Source: Akkermansiaceae bacterium UBA1315
Lineage (GTDB): Bacteria; Verrucomicrobiota; Verrucomicrobiia; Verrucomicrobiales; Akkermansiaceae
Direction: 5' to 3'
NCBI GenBank assembly: GCA_002307065.1
Contig: DBTN01000016.1
Span: 1 to 58,237, forward strand
DNA length: 58,237 nucleotides
Part shown: positions 7,151 through 15,435 of the stretch, piece after piece
Layout: each line of letters starts with the position of its first letter
Position numbering within the stretch: position 1 is the first letter of the stretch
The notes under the pieces: generated by a model
Told to the model about the DNA's origin: nothing
Database searches by the model: none
Seen by the model: only the letters and a program-made list of their open reading frames with translations
Translations under genes and position numbers: made by a program

Positions 7151-8811
7151 GCATATTTAAGTTCCGTCCTCCCTACAGCGTCTCCGGAGAAGAAGGCCAC
7201 GCGCTTTCCGCGAAGCGAGTCCCGCTCGAAATGATCGATGCCCAAAGCGCCACGCTACGATTCGCCAGCCAAGAAGCGGACGTGATGTCCTGGACAAAGC
7301 TGGGAGGCATCCCGATCGATCCGGGCCAACAAATCACGCTCTGGGATGCTGACGGCAAACGGGTTTTCACCGGCAAGGTGAAAGTGTTGAATGACGACTG
7401 GACGCCGGCACGCACCATCGAGACGATCGAGGTACATGGACCGTGGGACTATTATGAATCGGTCAAACTGTCAGGAGAACTCGCCGATGCGGACGTAGAG
7501 CGGCCGTCCTTTTCCTTCCCATCACAAGATATCGCCAAGACGCTCAAGACGATCATCGATCGCATGGAGGCGATCGGCGTGCCGATCACTTTGGGCGAGC
7601 TGCCGCAGACCTTCCCATTCATCGCAATGGTGATCAACAACAGCACGGCCGCGCAGGTGCTGGCATCGATTTTGGAAGTGATCCCGGACGCAGGAACCCG
7701 CGTCCGGTACGATACGCCGGGACTTCCGGAGATCGACATCACACGCCGCGCCTCGGCCGAGATCACCGTGTTGCAACTCGGCAGCGGAAATGACGACACG
7801 CAACGAATCTCACTGCGGCCGCGCATCGATCTGCGTCCGGACGCGGTGGCGGTGCAAAGCGTATCGGTCGATTCGGAGGGAAACTTTGTCTATAATGAGG
7901 AGACGGCGGAGAATGGAATCGCGGGAATCATCGGAAAGCAACTGCTCGCTGTCTCTGGGCCCGGGCAGGAGAACTGGAGGAAGCCTGAAATTTCAAAGGT
8001 GCAGCTCCAAACGATGCCGATTTCATCAACCAGCCTGGATCTGTTCTATCGATTTCACCCTGGTTTGGCGGCATTACAAAAGGTCCTCCAGGACGCGGGA
8101 GTAGGCACGCCAAGGCAGTGGACGATTCTTAATGGCACGGCGACGATCACGGTACCGACCGGCAGCGGCTACAACGTCACGACCTATGCCCCGCGCCAGG
8201 CATGGCAGATCAATGGCGTGGCCTCGGCGACGGGTGCAGGCGCGTTCTCCAACGCACTGATCGCGGGCGATCTCCCGGAGTGGTGGAGCGAGACCGGTAT
8301 CGCAACTCAACAGATCAAGATCACCCGGAGATTCACGGCATCAGCCGGCAACTCTGATCCGTGGCAAGGCGAGATCGCCGCGCTGGCAGACTATTCTAAC
8401 GCAGTCTCAGGAGGCGCGTTCTACTACGCAGACCTGGAAATTGAACTCACAGCAATCAACGCCACCTATACCGCGCTGACTACGATCCTCCGCCCATCCG
8501 ATTTGATCTATCTAACCCCGCCTCCCGGCCTCGCCGCGAACCTTCTGGAAGCGCAGAATTTCATCCCCTACGAAGGATCCGCCAACCTCGGCCCAGATGC
8601 GCCGGCGATCCCGCTGCCTGCCGGGGTCCTCTGCGTCCGCAACGGTCCGAAAGAGGATTGGTCGACGGCCAAGGCAATGATCGCCGCCACCGAGATCGAT
8701 CTTCGGACCGGAGCATCGATCATCAAGATCGGCACCCCAGCCCGCAGCTCCATCCAATCCCTCGCCGATCGCTTCCGCCGCTCAGTCACAGGCAAGATCG
8801 TCGATCTCTGA
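7147..8811 (+). CDS. Phage tail-tip / baseplate hub-like protein
   Basis: 554 residues from the ATG at 7147, which overlaps the tape-measure stop by four bases. An N-terminal beta-rich domain (ATLRFASQEADVMSWTKLGG, then QQITLWDADGKRVFTGKVKV) reads like the first beta-barrel of gpD/gp27-type hub proteins, in which surface features such as 'v..l.dG..vFtG.v' are common. The central part (INNSTAAQVLASILEVIPDA) and the C-terminal ASIIKIGTPARSSIQSLADR also fit hub or tail-associated proteins of siphophages. No lysozyme or peptidase motif is evident. As the last gene before a hairpin, it closes the tail operon. Confidence 0.65.
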   Translation: MSIFKFRPPYSVSGEEGHALSAKRVPLEMIDAQSATLRFASQEADVMSWTKLGGIPIDPGQQITLWDADGKRVFTGKVKVLNDDWTPARTIETIEVHGPWDYYESVKLSGELADADVERPSFSFPSQDIAKTLKTIIDRMEAIGVPITLGELPQTFPFIAMVINNSTAAQVLASILEVIPDAGTRVRYDTPGLPEIDITRRASAEITVLQLGSGNDDTQRISLRPRIDLRPDAVAVQSVSVDSEGNFVYNEETAENGIAGIIGKQLLAVSGPGQENWRKPEISKVQLQTMPISSTSLDLFYRFHPGLAALQKVLQDAGVGTPRQWTILNGTATITVPTGSGYNVTTYAPRQAWQINGVASATGAGAFSNALIAGDLPEWWSETGIATQQIKITRRFTASAGNSDPWQGEIAALADYSNAVSGGAFYYADLEIELTAINATYTALTTILRPSDLIYLTPPPGLAANLLEAQNFIPYEGSANLGPDAPAIPLPAGVLCVRNGPKEDWSTAKAMIAATEIDLRTGASIIKIGTPARSSIQSLADRFRRSVTGKIVDL

Positions 8812-8826
8812 CCCCTTTCCGCCCAC

Positions 8827-8854
8827 CTGCAACGGCCTTTCCTCGCCGTTGCAG
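8827..8854 (+). terminator. Hairpin after the phage tail operon
   Basis: Perfect 10-bp inverted repeat (ctgcaacggc / gccgttgcag) with an 8-base loop, 16 bases after the last tail gene. There is no T-run behind it, so it may be a weak or Rho-assisted terminator or an mRNA 3'-end stabiliser. Confidence 0.6.
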
Positions 8855-9021
8855 ACCGGTTTCCACACCGGACCGCCAACGTCTAAATTCTCATTTCTCT
8901 GCGGAAAATTCGCAGATCGTTTGCGGCGTTACATTTCAGTGGCATGACCGGTTTTTGATCCGACATGCGGCTGGCGTTCGTCGGGATGACCGGTTAGATA
9001 CGGACAGATGCGAGCGATCAA

Positions 9022-10245
9022 ATGAACGATCCGAAGTTGGGAAAATCTTTTGGTCGGCTTTGGATCGTCTTCTTTTTTCAAGGAATGTCGCCGGGTTTCT
9101 GGTTGCCCGCGCTGACGAATATTTTGAAGGCTGAGGAATTGGCGGGATGGGTGCCGTTGGCGTTTATCATCGCACCGGTTTGTGCATTGATTTCGCCCTT
9201 GATTGGCGGTGCGCTGGCGGACCAACGGGTCGCGGCAAACCGGTTGTATGTGGGGAGTTCACTGGTGGCAGCGGTGATGCTGGCGCTCGCGTTCTGGAGT
9301 TTGGAAAATCACTGGAATCCTTGGTGGTTCATCGGGTTTTTAGGTATGTATTCGCTCGCTTCGGGGCCGATGTGGGGGCTGTTGGCGACGATTTCGCTGA
9401 GCCATTTGCCGAATGGGGAAAAACAATTTCCACTGGTGAGAATGGGCGCGACCTTGGGTTGGGTGGTCGCGGGGTTGGTAGCGAGTTACGTGCTTCGGGT
9501 GGATGTCAGTCCGTCGGCGGGATATGCTGGGGCAGTGGCGCGGTTGGTGGCGTGTGGATTCGCAATATTTTTGCCCAACACCCCGCCGTTGGGTCGGGCG
9601 AGATCGTGGAAAGGTTTGTTAGGCTTTGACGCGTTTAAGCTCCTGAAGGAACGAGATCATTGTGTATTTTTCGTCGTCACAACGGTTTTTTCCATCCCGC
9701 TCGCGGCCTTTTACATGTATGCGCCGGAGCATTTGCGGATGCTTGGAAATGAACGTCCGACTGCGACGATGACGATTGCGCAACTGAGCGAAATCGCTGC
9801 GATGTTTTTGGTTGGCGGGATGATGGGGCGGTTCCGGGTGAAGACGGTTTTGCTCTGGGCCTTGGGAATGTCTGTCGTCCGCTTCGGGATGAGCGCCTAC
9901 GCAGGATTCACCGATTTGGAAAATTGGCACATCACGGGGATCGCGCTGCACGGGGTCTGCTACACGTTCTATTTTATTACCGCGCAGGTTTTTTTGGATC
10001 GCCGGGTGGAGCCGGGTCTCAGGGGGCAGGCGCAGGGATTGTTGGCCTTGGTGTCGGGAGGACTGGGGCCGTTTATCGGAGCGTATCTTTGCGGTTGGTT
10101 GCGGGCGACCTATGTGGGGGTAAATGGCGAAGGGTGGCTGCCATTTTGGGGGATTCTGGCGTCGATCATCGCGATTTGCTTTCTCGGTTTTGCGGTTTTT
10201 TACCGCGGGCTGGCGGGGAAGAGTGTTGAGGAAAGCGATCGGTAA
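9022..10245 (+). CDS. MFS transporter, nucleoside:H+ symporter (NupG-like) type
   Basis: 407 residues with about twelve hydrophobic segments. The N-terminal GFWLPALTNIL, the first loop GGALADQRVAANRLY and MWGLLATISLSHLP followed by VRMGATLGWVVAGL match the pattern of NupG/XapB-like nucleoside symporters (W-G-S-W, 'ADr..a.r', 'l.nti.....p...RvwGtiGwi'). The expected role is proton-coupled import of a nucleoside or similar small molecule across the inner membrane. It stands alone on the + strand. A 6-bp inverted repeat (tctgcg/cgcaga, 8898-8916) lies about 100 bases upstream and could be an operator. Substrate is not proven. Confidence 0.75.
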   Translation: MNDPKLGKSFGRLWIVFFFQGMSPGFWLPALTNILKAEELAGWVPLAFIIAPVCALISPLIGGALADQRVAANRLYVGSSLVAAVMLALAFWSLENHWNPWWFIGFLGMYSLASGPMWGLLATISLSHLPNGEKQFPLVRMGATLGWVVAGLVASYVLRVDVSPSAGYAGAVARLVACGFAIFLPNTPPLGRARSWKGLLGFDAFKLLKERDHCVFFVVTTVFSIPLAAFYMYAPEHLRMLGNERPTATMTIAQLSEIAAMFLVGGMMGRFRVKTVLLWALGMSVVRFGMSAYAGFTDLENWHITGIALHGVCYTFYFITAQVFLDRRVEPGLRGQAQGLLALVSGGLGPFIGAYLCGWLRATYVGVNGEGWLPFWGILASIIAICFLGFAVFYRGLAGKSVEESDR

Positions 10246-10248
10246 AGC

Positions 10249-10800
10249 TCAGCGAGCGTATAATCCGGTAGCTGAAACGAAGGTGCAGGGGCCGCCGGTG
10301 ATACTTTCGGGGGGAATGATGAGATCGACCGGCCGGTCGTTCACGGCAAGGCTCGCATGGTCCGCGATGGTCTCAATGCCTTGTTGGTAAAAGGGCGCGC
10401 TGGGCACCGGCTTGCGGCTGATGATCGACGATTCGCGGAATTGGGCGAGGGAGGTTTGGAATTTTTTCCCGAGAATTTCGATGGTTGCGGAAGCGGTGTC
10501 GTCGTCGATCTCGACGTGAATTTGCCCTTGGAGAAACGGTGCTCCTTGAAAGGGGGTTCCGGCGAAAATTTGTTCAGCGACGTAGCTGGCGACCTGGGAA
10601 TCCGTGCTGACAAAGCCGAAAGCGAGCGGAGCCGCGGCGGGATCCGGCTGCCAGAAAATCATGCCGCAAGGTGCCGAGCCACCCGGCGTGTGAACGACGC
10701 GGGCGACGTGCATGATGAAATTGGGCGTTTCGACATCGGAACCGGTTTTTGCGATCAGATTGACGCCGCCTTCCCAAGAGATCCAACTTTTCACACTCAT
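10249..10800 (-). CDS. Conserved hypothetical protein downstream of pdxA
   Basis: 183 residues, soluble, no signal peptide. Features include an N-terminal ISWEGGVNLIAK, APCGMIFWQPDPAA, an acidic VEIDDDTASATIEILGKK and a C-terminal GPCTFVSATGLYAR. I do not recognise the family. It follows pdxA on the same strand with a 30-base gap that contains a short stem-loop (10801-10823), so the two may be co-transcribed. The stop lies three bases from the stop of the convergent MFS gene. Confidence 0.65.
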   Translation of the reverse strand: MSVKSWISWEGGVNLIAKTGSDVETPNFIMHVARVVHTPGGSAPCGMIFWQPDPAAAPLAFGFVSTDSQVASYVAEQIFAGTPFQGAPFLQGQIHVEIDDDTASATIEILGKKFQTSLAQFRESSIISRKPVPSAPFYQQGIETIADHASLAVNDRPVDLIIPPESITGGPCTFVSATGLYAR

Positions 10801-10830
10801 CCCAAGACGCTACCGCGCTTGGGGAATGAA

Positions 10831-11706
10831 TCAAGAAGCATCCTTTCGGCGGGTGGCCAGTTCACAGGCCAGGCGGATGGCGTGAATCATGGAGGATGGA
10901 TTCGCCTGATGTTTCCCGGCGATGCCAAAAGCCGTGCCGTGATCGGGGCTGGTGCGCGGGACGGGGAGGCCGAGGGTGACGTTGACGGCGGTGTCAAAAT
11001 CGAGGAGTTTCAGCGGAATCAAACCTTGATCGTGATACATCGCGATGACCGCGTCGAAATTGCCCAGCGCCGCGTCGCGGAAAATCGCGTCGGGGACAGC
11101 CGGACCGGAAAATTGGGCGAAGCCGGCTTGGTTCAAGCGGTTGATGGCCGGCTGGATAATCCGCATTTCTTCGTCACCGAAAGCTCCGTTTTCGCCGGCG
11201 TGGGGGTTAAGTCCGGCGACGGCGATTCGGGGCTGGGTGACTCCTCGCCGTTTCAGGAAGTCGGCGGTCAATTGGCCGATGCGGATGATTTTTTCTTCCG
11301 TCAGCAATTCCGGAACGCGGGCGAGAGGTTCGTGAATCGTTGCCAAACCGACGCTCAAGGTGGCGCCGGTGAGCAGCATTCCGTAATCTTCCACGCCAAA
11401 AGCATCGGCGAAAAATTCCGTCTGTCCGGGAAAGGAAAAACCGAGAGCTTGAAGGTTTTCCTTCGAAACCGGTCCGGTGACGACCGCTTGGGCACTGCCG
11501 ATTTTGAGCTGGTGGACCGATTCGTGGAGGGCGTCCAGAGCGGCGCGAGCGGACGCTTTGTCCGGTTTTCCGGGAATTCCGGCCGAGCGGTCGCCGAGGA
11601 TCGCGAATTCAAAACCGGTGGGTAATTTCCCAGAAGCGAGTGCGAGGTCGATCACTTCCGGGCCGACACCGGCGGGATCGCCCAAGGTGATGAGAATGCG
11701 GGGCAT
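10831..11706 (-). CDS. pdxA: 4-hydroxythreonine-4-phosphate dehydrogenase PdxA
   Basis: 291 residues, against about 330 in E. coli. PdxA oxidises 4-phosphohydroxy-L-threonine with NAD+ in the DXP-dependent pathway to pyridoxal phosphate, together with PdxJ. Visible motifs are GDPAGVGPE near the N-terminus, VTGPVSKENL, the metal-ligand region LNPHAGENGAFGDEE, YHDQGLIPLK and SPDHGTAFGIAGK. The three metal-binding His residues (NPHAGE, YHDQG, PDHG) are all present. The shorter length comes from the N-terminal half between GDRSAG and VHQLKIG, where a typical PdxA has a longer substrate-binding loop. Likely cytoplasmic dimer. It may be in a unit with the gene at 10249. Confidence 0.93.
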   Translation of the reverse strand: MPRILITLGDPAGVGPEVIDLALASGKLPTGFEFAILGDRSAGIPGKPDKASARAALDALHESVHQLKIGSAQAVVTGPVSKENLQALGFSFPGQTEFFADAFGVEDYGMLLTGATLSVGLATIHEPLARVPELLTEEKIIRIGQLTADFLKRRGVTQPRIAVAGLNPHAGENGAFGDEEMRIIQPAINRLNQAGFAQFSGPAVPDAIFRDAALGNFDAVIAMYHDQGLIPLKLLDFDTAVNVTLGLPVPRTSPDHGTAFGIAGKHQANPSSMIHAIRLACELATRRKDAS

Positions 11707-11807
11707 GGGTGGATCATTGGGTGGCGACCGCTCTCTGCCAAGCGACGAAATGGTTGCTTTGTTCTACGGACTTGCGGGAAGGACAAAGCGGTGGGTAGTC
11801 TGCGGCC

Positions 11808-12311
11808 ATGACGAAAGTGGTGATCCGTTTATTCTCAGTGATGGCAGGTTGCCTGTTGCTGACTCAGTGTGCTTCCACGTCGAGTGGGCCGGGAAATATG
11901 GGTGGGCCGACGGTGGAGGAGCGCAATGCGAAGATCGCTTCGGAGCCGACGGGTGATTTCTATTATGGTCGCCGCTACCACGTCGAAAAAACGCGGTTTT
12001 GGGGTTACGTGCGGTCGCCGCGCCAATCTTGGAGTCGCGCGAAAATGGTGATTTTCCGCGAGGATAAAAAGAAAAGCCCGGACCGGTTGCCGGAAAACGG
12101 GCCTCCGGGCCAGCGATACGCGTTTGATCAAAACTACGAATATCGGCTGCGTGGATATTATACCGGTCAGAAGGCGTATGACCCGAACAGCAATCAGTTT
12201 TTGCCGGAATTCATGCTGACCGGTTATGAAGTGGTGGACCGCAATCCGGGTTGGCTGTTCCGGCCGGATGACCGGTATGATCCGGCGAGAATCACGCTCT
12301 ATCCGAGATAG
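11808..12311 (+). CDS. Hypothetical lipoprotein
   Basis: 167 residues with a classical lipoprotein signal: basic start, hydrophobic core and lipobox LLTQC, giving a mature protein starting at Cys21 or so. The mature part is Arg/Tyr-rich (YYGRRYHVEKTRFWGYVRSP, YRLRGYYTGQKAYDPNSNQF) and ends in a strand-rich region naming 'DRYDPARITLYPR'. Family not recognised. It is probably attached to the outer membrane facing the periplasm. It is followed 32 bases later by a membrane protein gene on the same strand, so they may share a transcript. Confidence 0.7.
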   Translation: MTKVVIRLFSVMAGCLLLTQCASTSSGPGNMGGPTVEERNAKIASEPTGDFYYGRRYHVEKTRFWGYVRSPRQSWSRAKMVIFREDKKKSPDRLPENGPPGQRYAFDQNYEYRLRGYYTGQKAYDPNSNQFLPEFMLTGYEVVDRNPGWLFRPDDRYDPARITLYPR

Positions 12312-12343
12312 TTTTTCCCTCTCAATTTTTCTCGATCCGGCCC

Positions 12344-13384
12344 ATGAAGCGAAAAGATCATATCCAGCGGAACGTAAAATCGGGCCAAACCTTTCGTGAA
12401 AAGGGATCTGCACCGATCATTGGCCATGTCGCGCGGATGCCCGGGGCGTCGATACGTCCGGTTTCTCCCGAACAGGTCGAGCAGGAGGTGAGTTCTTTTG
12501 GAAAACGGGTCAATCGGCGCTCGGGGACGTGGATCGTCTCGGTCATTCTCGCAGGGGCCACGATTCTGTTGATCGTCGTTGCCTTTTATTTGTGGCTTTC
12601 CCCATTTCTCGACCGGCGAGATAAGATGACGGCGATTGCCGAGAGAGAGCGAGAATCATTGGCGCCCATCAAACCGGTTGAGAATGAGCCGGAAGCGCTC
12701 ACCGAGAAAAGCGCGCTGTCAATCATCAAGCGAGCGCTGGCGGCGTCCTCCGTAGCGGAAGTGGAAGCGCGCATCATCCCGGGTTCTGCCAGTCCGGATG
12801 AGGTTCTCCAATTTCTCAAGGCAATGCCGGAACGGGATGGAAAGATCGAGAGGTACGACTGGGTCGGAACATTGAATAAAAATGGGATCCCTCTTGAGCT
12901 GACGACGATCGCTTTTTCCGGAAAAGAAAAACCGGTTTATCGGATGGCGATCCTCGTCCGCGATGAGGACCGCGGTTGGAAACTGGATTTCGAGGCGTTT
13001 GCCCGATGGGCGAAGCCGGGCTGGGACGAATTTCTGACGGGGAGCGCGGAGGAAATTGTGGTCCGCGTTTTGGTCGGCCAAGATCAGTATTACAACGGGC
13101 CGTTTCAGGATGAAACGCAGTGGCAAAGCTTCGGTTTGGTCTCGCCAGACGTGGATCAGCTTTTCTCAGGATACTGTCGAGTCGGCTCCCCTCAGCAACG
13201 GGCGATTCTGTCTTCTTTGGCGGACACGGCCAGAGGGATGGCGCGGTTGACCTTAAAAATCCGAAAGGTCGAGGGTGCTGGTCCTCGGCAGACTGAAATC
13301 GTCCGCGTCTTGGCGCAGGATTGGGTGATGGGCCCGACGGCTTTTGACGAAGCGATCCAAAAAAATGCCGTCCCCAACGAGTGA
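12344..13384 (+). CDS. Single-pass membrane protein, unknown function
   Basis: 346 residues. A basic cytoplasmic N-terminus of about 60 residues is followed by one transmembrane helix (IVSVILAGATILLIVVAFYL) and a soluble domain of about 250 residues, probably periplasmic. The soluble part has no recognised motif; it includes AASSVAEVEARIIPGSASPD and a central KPVYRMAILVRDEDRGWKLD, which reads like an SnoaL/NTF2-type or 'DUF4864'-like fold in pattern only. A minus-strand terminator for the convergent TPR gene lies across the last codons. Confidence 0.65.
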   Translation: MKRKDHIQRNVKSGQTFREKGSAPIIGHVARMPGASIRPVSPEQVEQEVSSFGKRVNRRSGTWIVSVILAGATILLIVVAFYLWLSPFLDRRDKMTAIAERERESLAPIKPVENEPEALTEKSALSIIKRALAASSVAEVEARIIPGSASPDEVLQFLKAMPERDGKIERYDWVGTLNKNGIPLELTTIAFSGKEKPVYRMAILVRDEDRGWKLDFEAFARWAKPGWDEFLTGSAEEIVVRVLVGQDQYYNGPFQDETQWQSFGLVSPDVDQLFSGYCRVGSPQQRAILSSLADTARGMARLTLKIRKVEGAGPRQTEIVRVLAQDWVMGPTAFDEAIQKNAVPNE

Positions 13385-13391
13385 GGACGGC
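13359..13391 (-). terminator. Rho-independent terminator of the TPR gene
   Basis: Read on the minus strand, gccgtcc / ggacggc forms a 7-bp stem (13367-13373 with 13385-13391) followed by a run of seven T. It sits beyond the 3' end of the TPR gene and overlaps the last codons of the convergent + strand gene. Confidence 0.75.
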
Positions 13392-13422
13392 GTGAGGTCG
13401 GAAAAATCCGGGGAGGCTTTTC

Positions 13423-14802
13423 TCAGACGTAGGAGGATTCCACGCGCTGAGCGACGTCCCGATAGCCGTAGTCGACTTCGTAAATTTGCTTAAAGCAATC
13501 GAGTGCGGACTCACGATCGCCCATGTCCTCATGGATGATGCCCTTTTCGTAGAGGACTTCTTTTTTCGTGTTATCCATGGCGTGCAGATCTGCGAGCGCA
13601 TCCGAGAGCTGTTTGATCGAAAGGTCGAACATGCCCTTGGCCTTGAAGGTGCGGCCTAACAGGAGCAGAACCTTGGTTCGGATGTGCGGGTTGCGGGTCG
13701 CTTGCTGGAGGTGGGGGATGGCTGCGCTGAAGTCGCCGACGTTGTAGAGCGCTTGGCCGAGTTCAAAGCGCAGTTGCGGATCCGTTGGGTTTTGGTCGAC
13801 GCGCTTTTTGGATTCCTCGACTTGTTCGGCCAACCGGTCGGCTTTGCGAGCGGCGAGGGCGGCTTTGAGTTCCTCGTTATCAGGATCGGCTGCGGCCGCG
13901 ATTTCGAGGTTTTTCATTTCCTGTTCCAGCGCGCGATCGTTCATCGCGGCAGCCTTGGTGGCGAGGGCGACGTCGCCATTGCTGAGCGAGTGAGCCCATT
14001 GGTAGAACGTGCTGGCGTTGGTCCAGTCTTCCAATTGTTCGTAAATGCCAGCGAGGTCCTTGACGGTGCCGAGGTGGTTTGGGTCGAGGTTGTAGCGTTC
14101 GACGATTTTGTCGCGTCGCTCTTCGAGTTGTTCTCGGGTCAAACCGGTTCGCGCCGCTTTTTCCAGCTCTTCGTTTTGAGCGGAATCGCGCATCAGCGAT
14201 TTCATGTCGGCATTTTCATCCCAGCGTTGCTTCTGCATCGAAGCACGGGCCGAGGCGTCTTTAGATCCCTTGATCGCGACGGAATCGGTCGGAGCGTATT
14301 TGATGATGTCGTTGTAAACTTCGGACGCGAGAAGGGGTTTTTCGCGGGAAAGGTAGTGCTCAGCGAGTTTGTGGAGCAGCTTGGTGTTCTCAGGATTTCC
14401 TTTGCGAACGGTTTCCAATGCGAACGCGGCGGTTTCCCAAAATTCCAGCTTCACGCAGGTATCGAACAGCAGTTCGTTGGCGGAATCGTTGTATGGTTCT
14501 TTCTCCAGTTCTTTTTCGATCAGGACCAGGCTGCCCTCGGGATCTTTTTTCGCCTGGCTCTGTAATTTCATGTTTCCAGACTGAATTCCAAAGAGTCCGG
14601 CTTTTTTCTTGGCTCCGCCGGTGTGTTGCACTTCGACCTTACGAAGCAACTTGCGACCTTCGACGAAACCGGGGCTGTCCTTGAGAACGGCCTGGAGAAG
14701 GCTGATGGCGTAGGGTAAGTTGGAAGTTTGGACGGCGCTGAGCGCTTTCAGCCACAAAGGCTTAAGGTTGGGTGCTAGGTCCTTTTCGGTAATCTCGGGC
14801 AT
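13423..14802 (-). CDS. Tetratricopeptide repeat protein
   Basis: 459 residues from the ATG at 14802 (MPEITEKDLAP). The open frame extends 50 codons further, but that extension is Pro-rich and unlike the rest. At least seven helical-pair repeats of TPR type are visible, with cores such as AISLLQAVLKDSPGFVEGRK, DWTNASTFYQWAHSLSNGD, FELGQALYNVGDFSAAIPHL and ESALDCFKQIYEVDYGYRDV. A charged region (residues about 190-250) rich in Glu and Arg may be a coiled coil. There is no signal peptide, so a cytoplasmic scaffold role is likely. The partner is unknown. Similar TPR proteins are common in Verrucomicrobiota. Confidence 0.8.
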   Translation of the reverse strand: MPEITEKDLAPNLKPLWLKALSAVQTSNLPYAISLLQAVLKDSPGFVEGRKLLRKVEVQHTGGAKKKAGLFGIQSGNMKLQSQAKKDPEGSLVLIEKELEKEPYNDSANELLFDTCVKLEFWETAAFALETVRKGNPENTKLLHKLAEHYLSREKPLLASEVYNDIIKYAPTDSVAIKGSKDASARASMQKQRWDENADMKSLMRDSAQNEELEKAARTGLTREQLEERRDKIVERYNLDPNHLGTVKDLAGIYEQLEDWTNASTFYQWAHSLSNGDVALATKAAAMNDRALEQEMKNLEIAAAADPDNEELKAALAARKADRLAEQVEESKKRVDQNPTDPQLRFELGQALYNVGDFSAAIPHLQQATRNPHIRTKVLLLLGRTFKAKGMFDLSIKQLSDALADLHAMDNTKKEVLYEKGIIHEDMGDRESALDCFKQIYEVDYGYRDVAQRVESSYV

Positions 14803-15020
14803 GGCTTGGAACTGTCTGCGGTTTTTTGGTGCCACGGAATGTGGCGGTAGTGTGAAAATGGCGTTTGTCGGGGGGGTTGGCAAGTACGCGCTGCAAAAGC
14901 CATGCGGTGAGACCGGTGAATCGGCGATTTTTTGGGATTGAAGACGGAGCATTCATGGATTATGGATCGCGCCGCCGTGAGAATGTTCGTCTCCGGTTTG
15001 TTTTATCTTCATTTTTTTAT

Positions 15021-15320
15021 ATGCCTCCTCGTCCCAAGAAACCTTCTCGTCGCCCAAGCCGTAACCGGGGTCGCTTCGGCCCACCGAAAAAATCCGTCAA
15101 GGATGACGAGGAAAAGGCTGTGGAAGTGGAAGGCGAGATTTCTTCCGTTTTGGCTGGAACGATGTTCCGGGTGAAATTGGCAAGCGGTCACGAGGTTTTG
15201 GCCCACATTTCTGGCAAGATGCGCAAGCGCTTCATCCGCCTCGTCGTGGGTGACAAGGTGAAGATGGAAATGTCCCCTTACGATCTGACCAAAGCGCGGA
15301 TCGTTTTCCGTTTGGGCTGA
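15021..15320 (+). CDS. infA: Translation initiation factor IF-1 with basic N-terminal extension
   Basis: 99 residues from the ATG at 15021; a standard IF-1 has 72. The S1/OB-fold domain starts near residue 33: EGEISSVLAGTMFRVKLASG, then HEVLAHISGKMRKRFIRLVV and GDKVKMEMSPYDLTKARIVF, which is a canonical IF-1 core. The first 30 residues (MPPRPKKPSRRPSRNRGRFG) are Pro/Arg/Lys-rich. The leader (tcttcatttttttat) is T-rich with no Shine-Dalgarno. An earlier in-frame ATG at 14955 would add a further 22 residues. IF-1 binds the A site of the 30S subunit. The gene stands alone, not in a ribosomal protein operon. Confidence 0.92.
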   Translation: MPPRPKKPSRRPSRNRGRFGPPKKSVKDDEEKAVEVEGEISSVLAGTMFRVKLASGHEVLAHISGKMRKRFIRLVVGDKVKMEMSPYDLTKARIVFRLG

Positions 15321-15332
15321 GGAAGCGAGGTT

Positions 15333-15414
15333 GTCCGGAGTTCAGGCTTTTGCTTGTTCTTCCCGACGTCCTGCGGATCTGCCCGAAGAGCAAGCGAACG
15401 CTTGAACTCCGGAC
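15333..15414. terminator. 28-bp imperfect inverted repeat between convergent infA and scpA
   Basis: Arms 15333-15360 and 15387-15414 pair at about 24 of 28 positions; the outer 12 bp (gtccggagttca / tgaactccggac) are perfect. It lies between two convergent genes and probably acts as a bidirectional terminator. The size of the arms also fits a short repetitive palindrome. Confidence 0.65.
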
Positions 15415-15435
15415 GGCTTTTGAGCGGGACCGGTT

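Larger units (their letters stand above)
1..8854 (+). mobile_element. Right part of a prophage or phage-like tail gene cluster
   Basis: Twelve consecutive + strand genes, tightly packed or overlapping by 4-8 bases, encode a repeat-bearing tail fibre, neck or tail-completion proteins, a tail-tube candidate, a tape-measure protein and a tail-tip protein. The run ends at a hairpin at 8827-8854 and is followed by ordinary chromosomal genes. No integrase, lysis, terminase, portal or capsid gene is in view, so those would have to lie left of the window. I see no attachment site. It could be an intact prophage, a remnant, or a tailocin-like particle; the window cannot separate these. ACCGGT density here is similar to the rest of the chromosome. 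Confidence 0.8.

Noticed and set aside
8855..9021. Phage attachment site at the right border
   Set aside because: No tRNA gene and no direct repeat with another part of the window can be identified. A 6-bp inverted repeat (8898-8916) is better read as a possible operator.
10357..11625. Long + strand open frame antisense to pdxA (422 codons)
   Set aside because: It covers the opposite strand of a gene with clear PdxA motifs. The translation is low in structure and unlike any family; it is an effect of high GC on the antisense frame.
15021..15320. Longer IF-1 start upstream (ATG 14955)
   Set aside because: The extra segment has no similarity and would add to an already long N-terminus; the 15021 start is simpler, though not proven.
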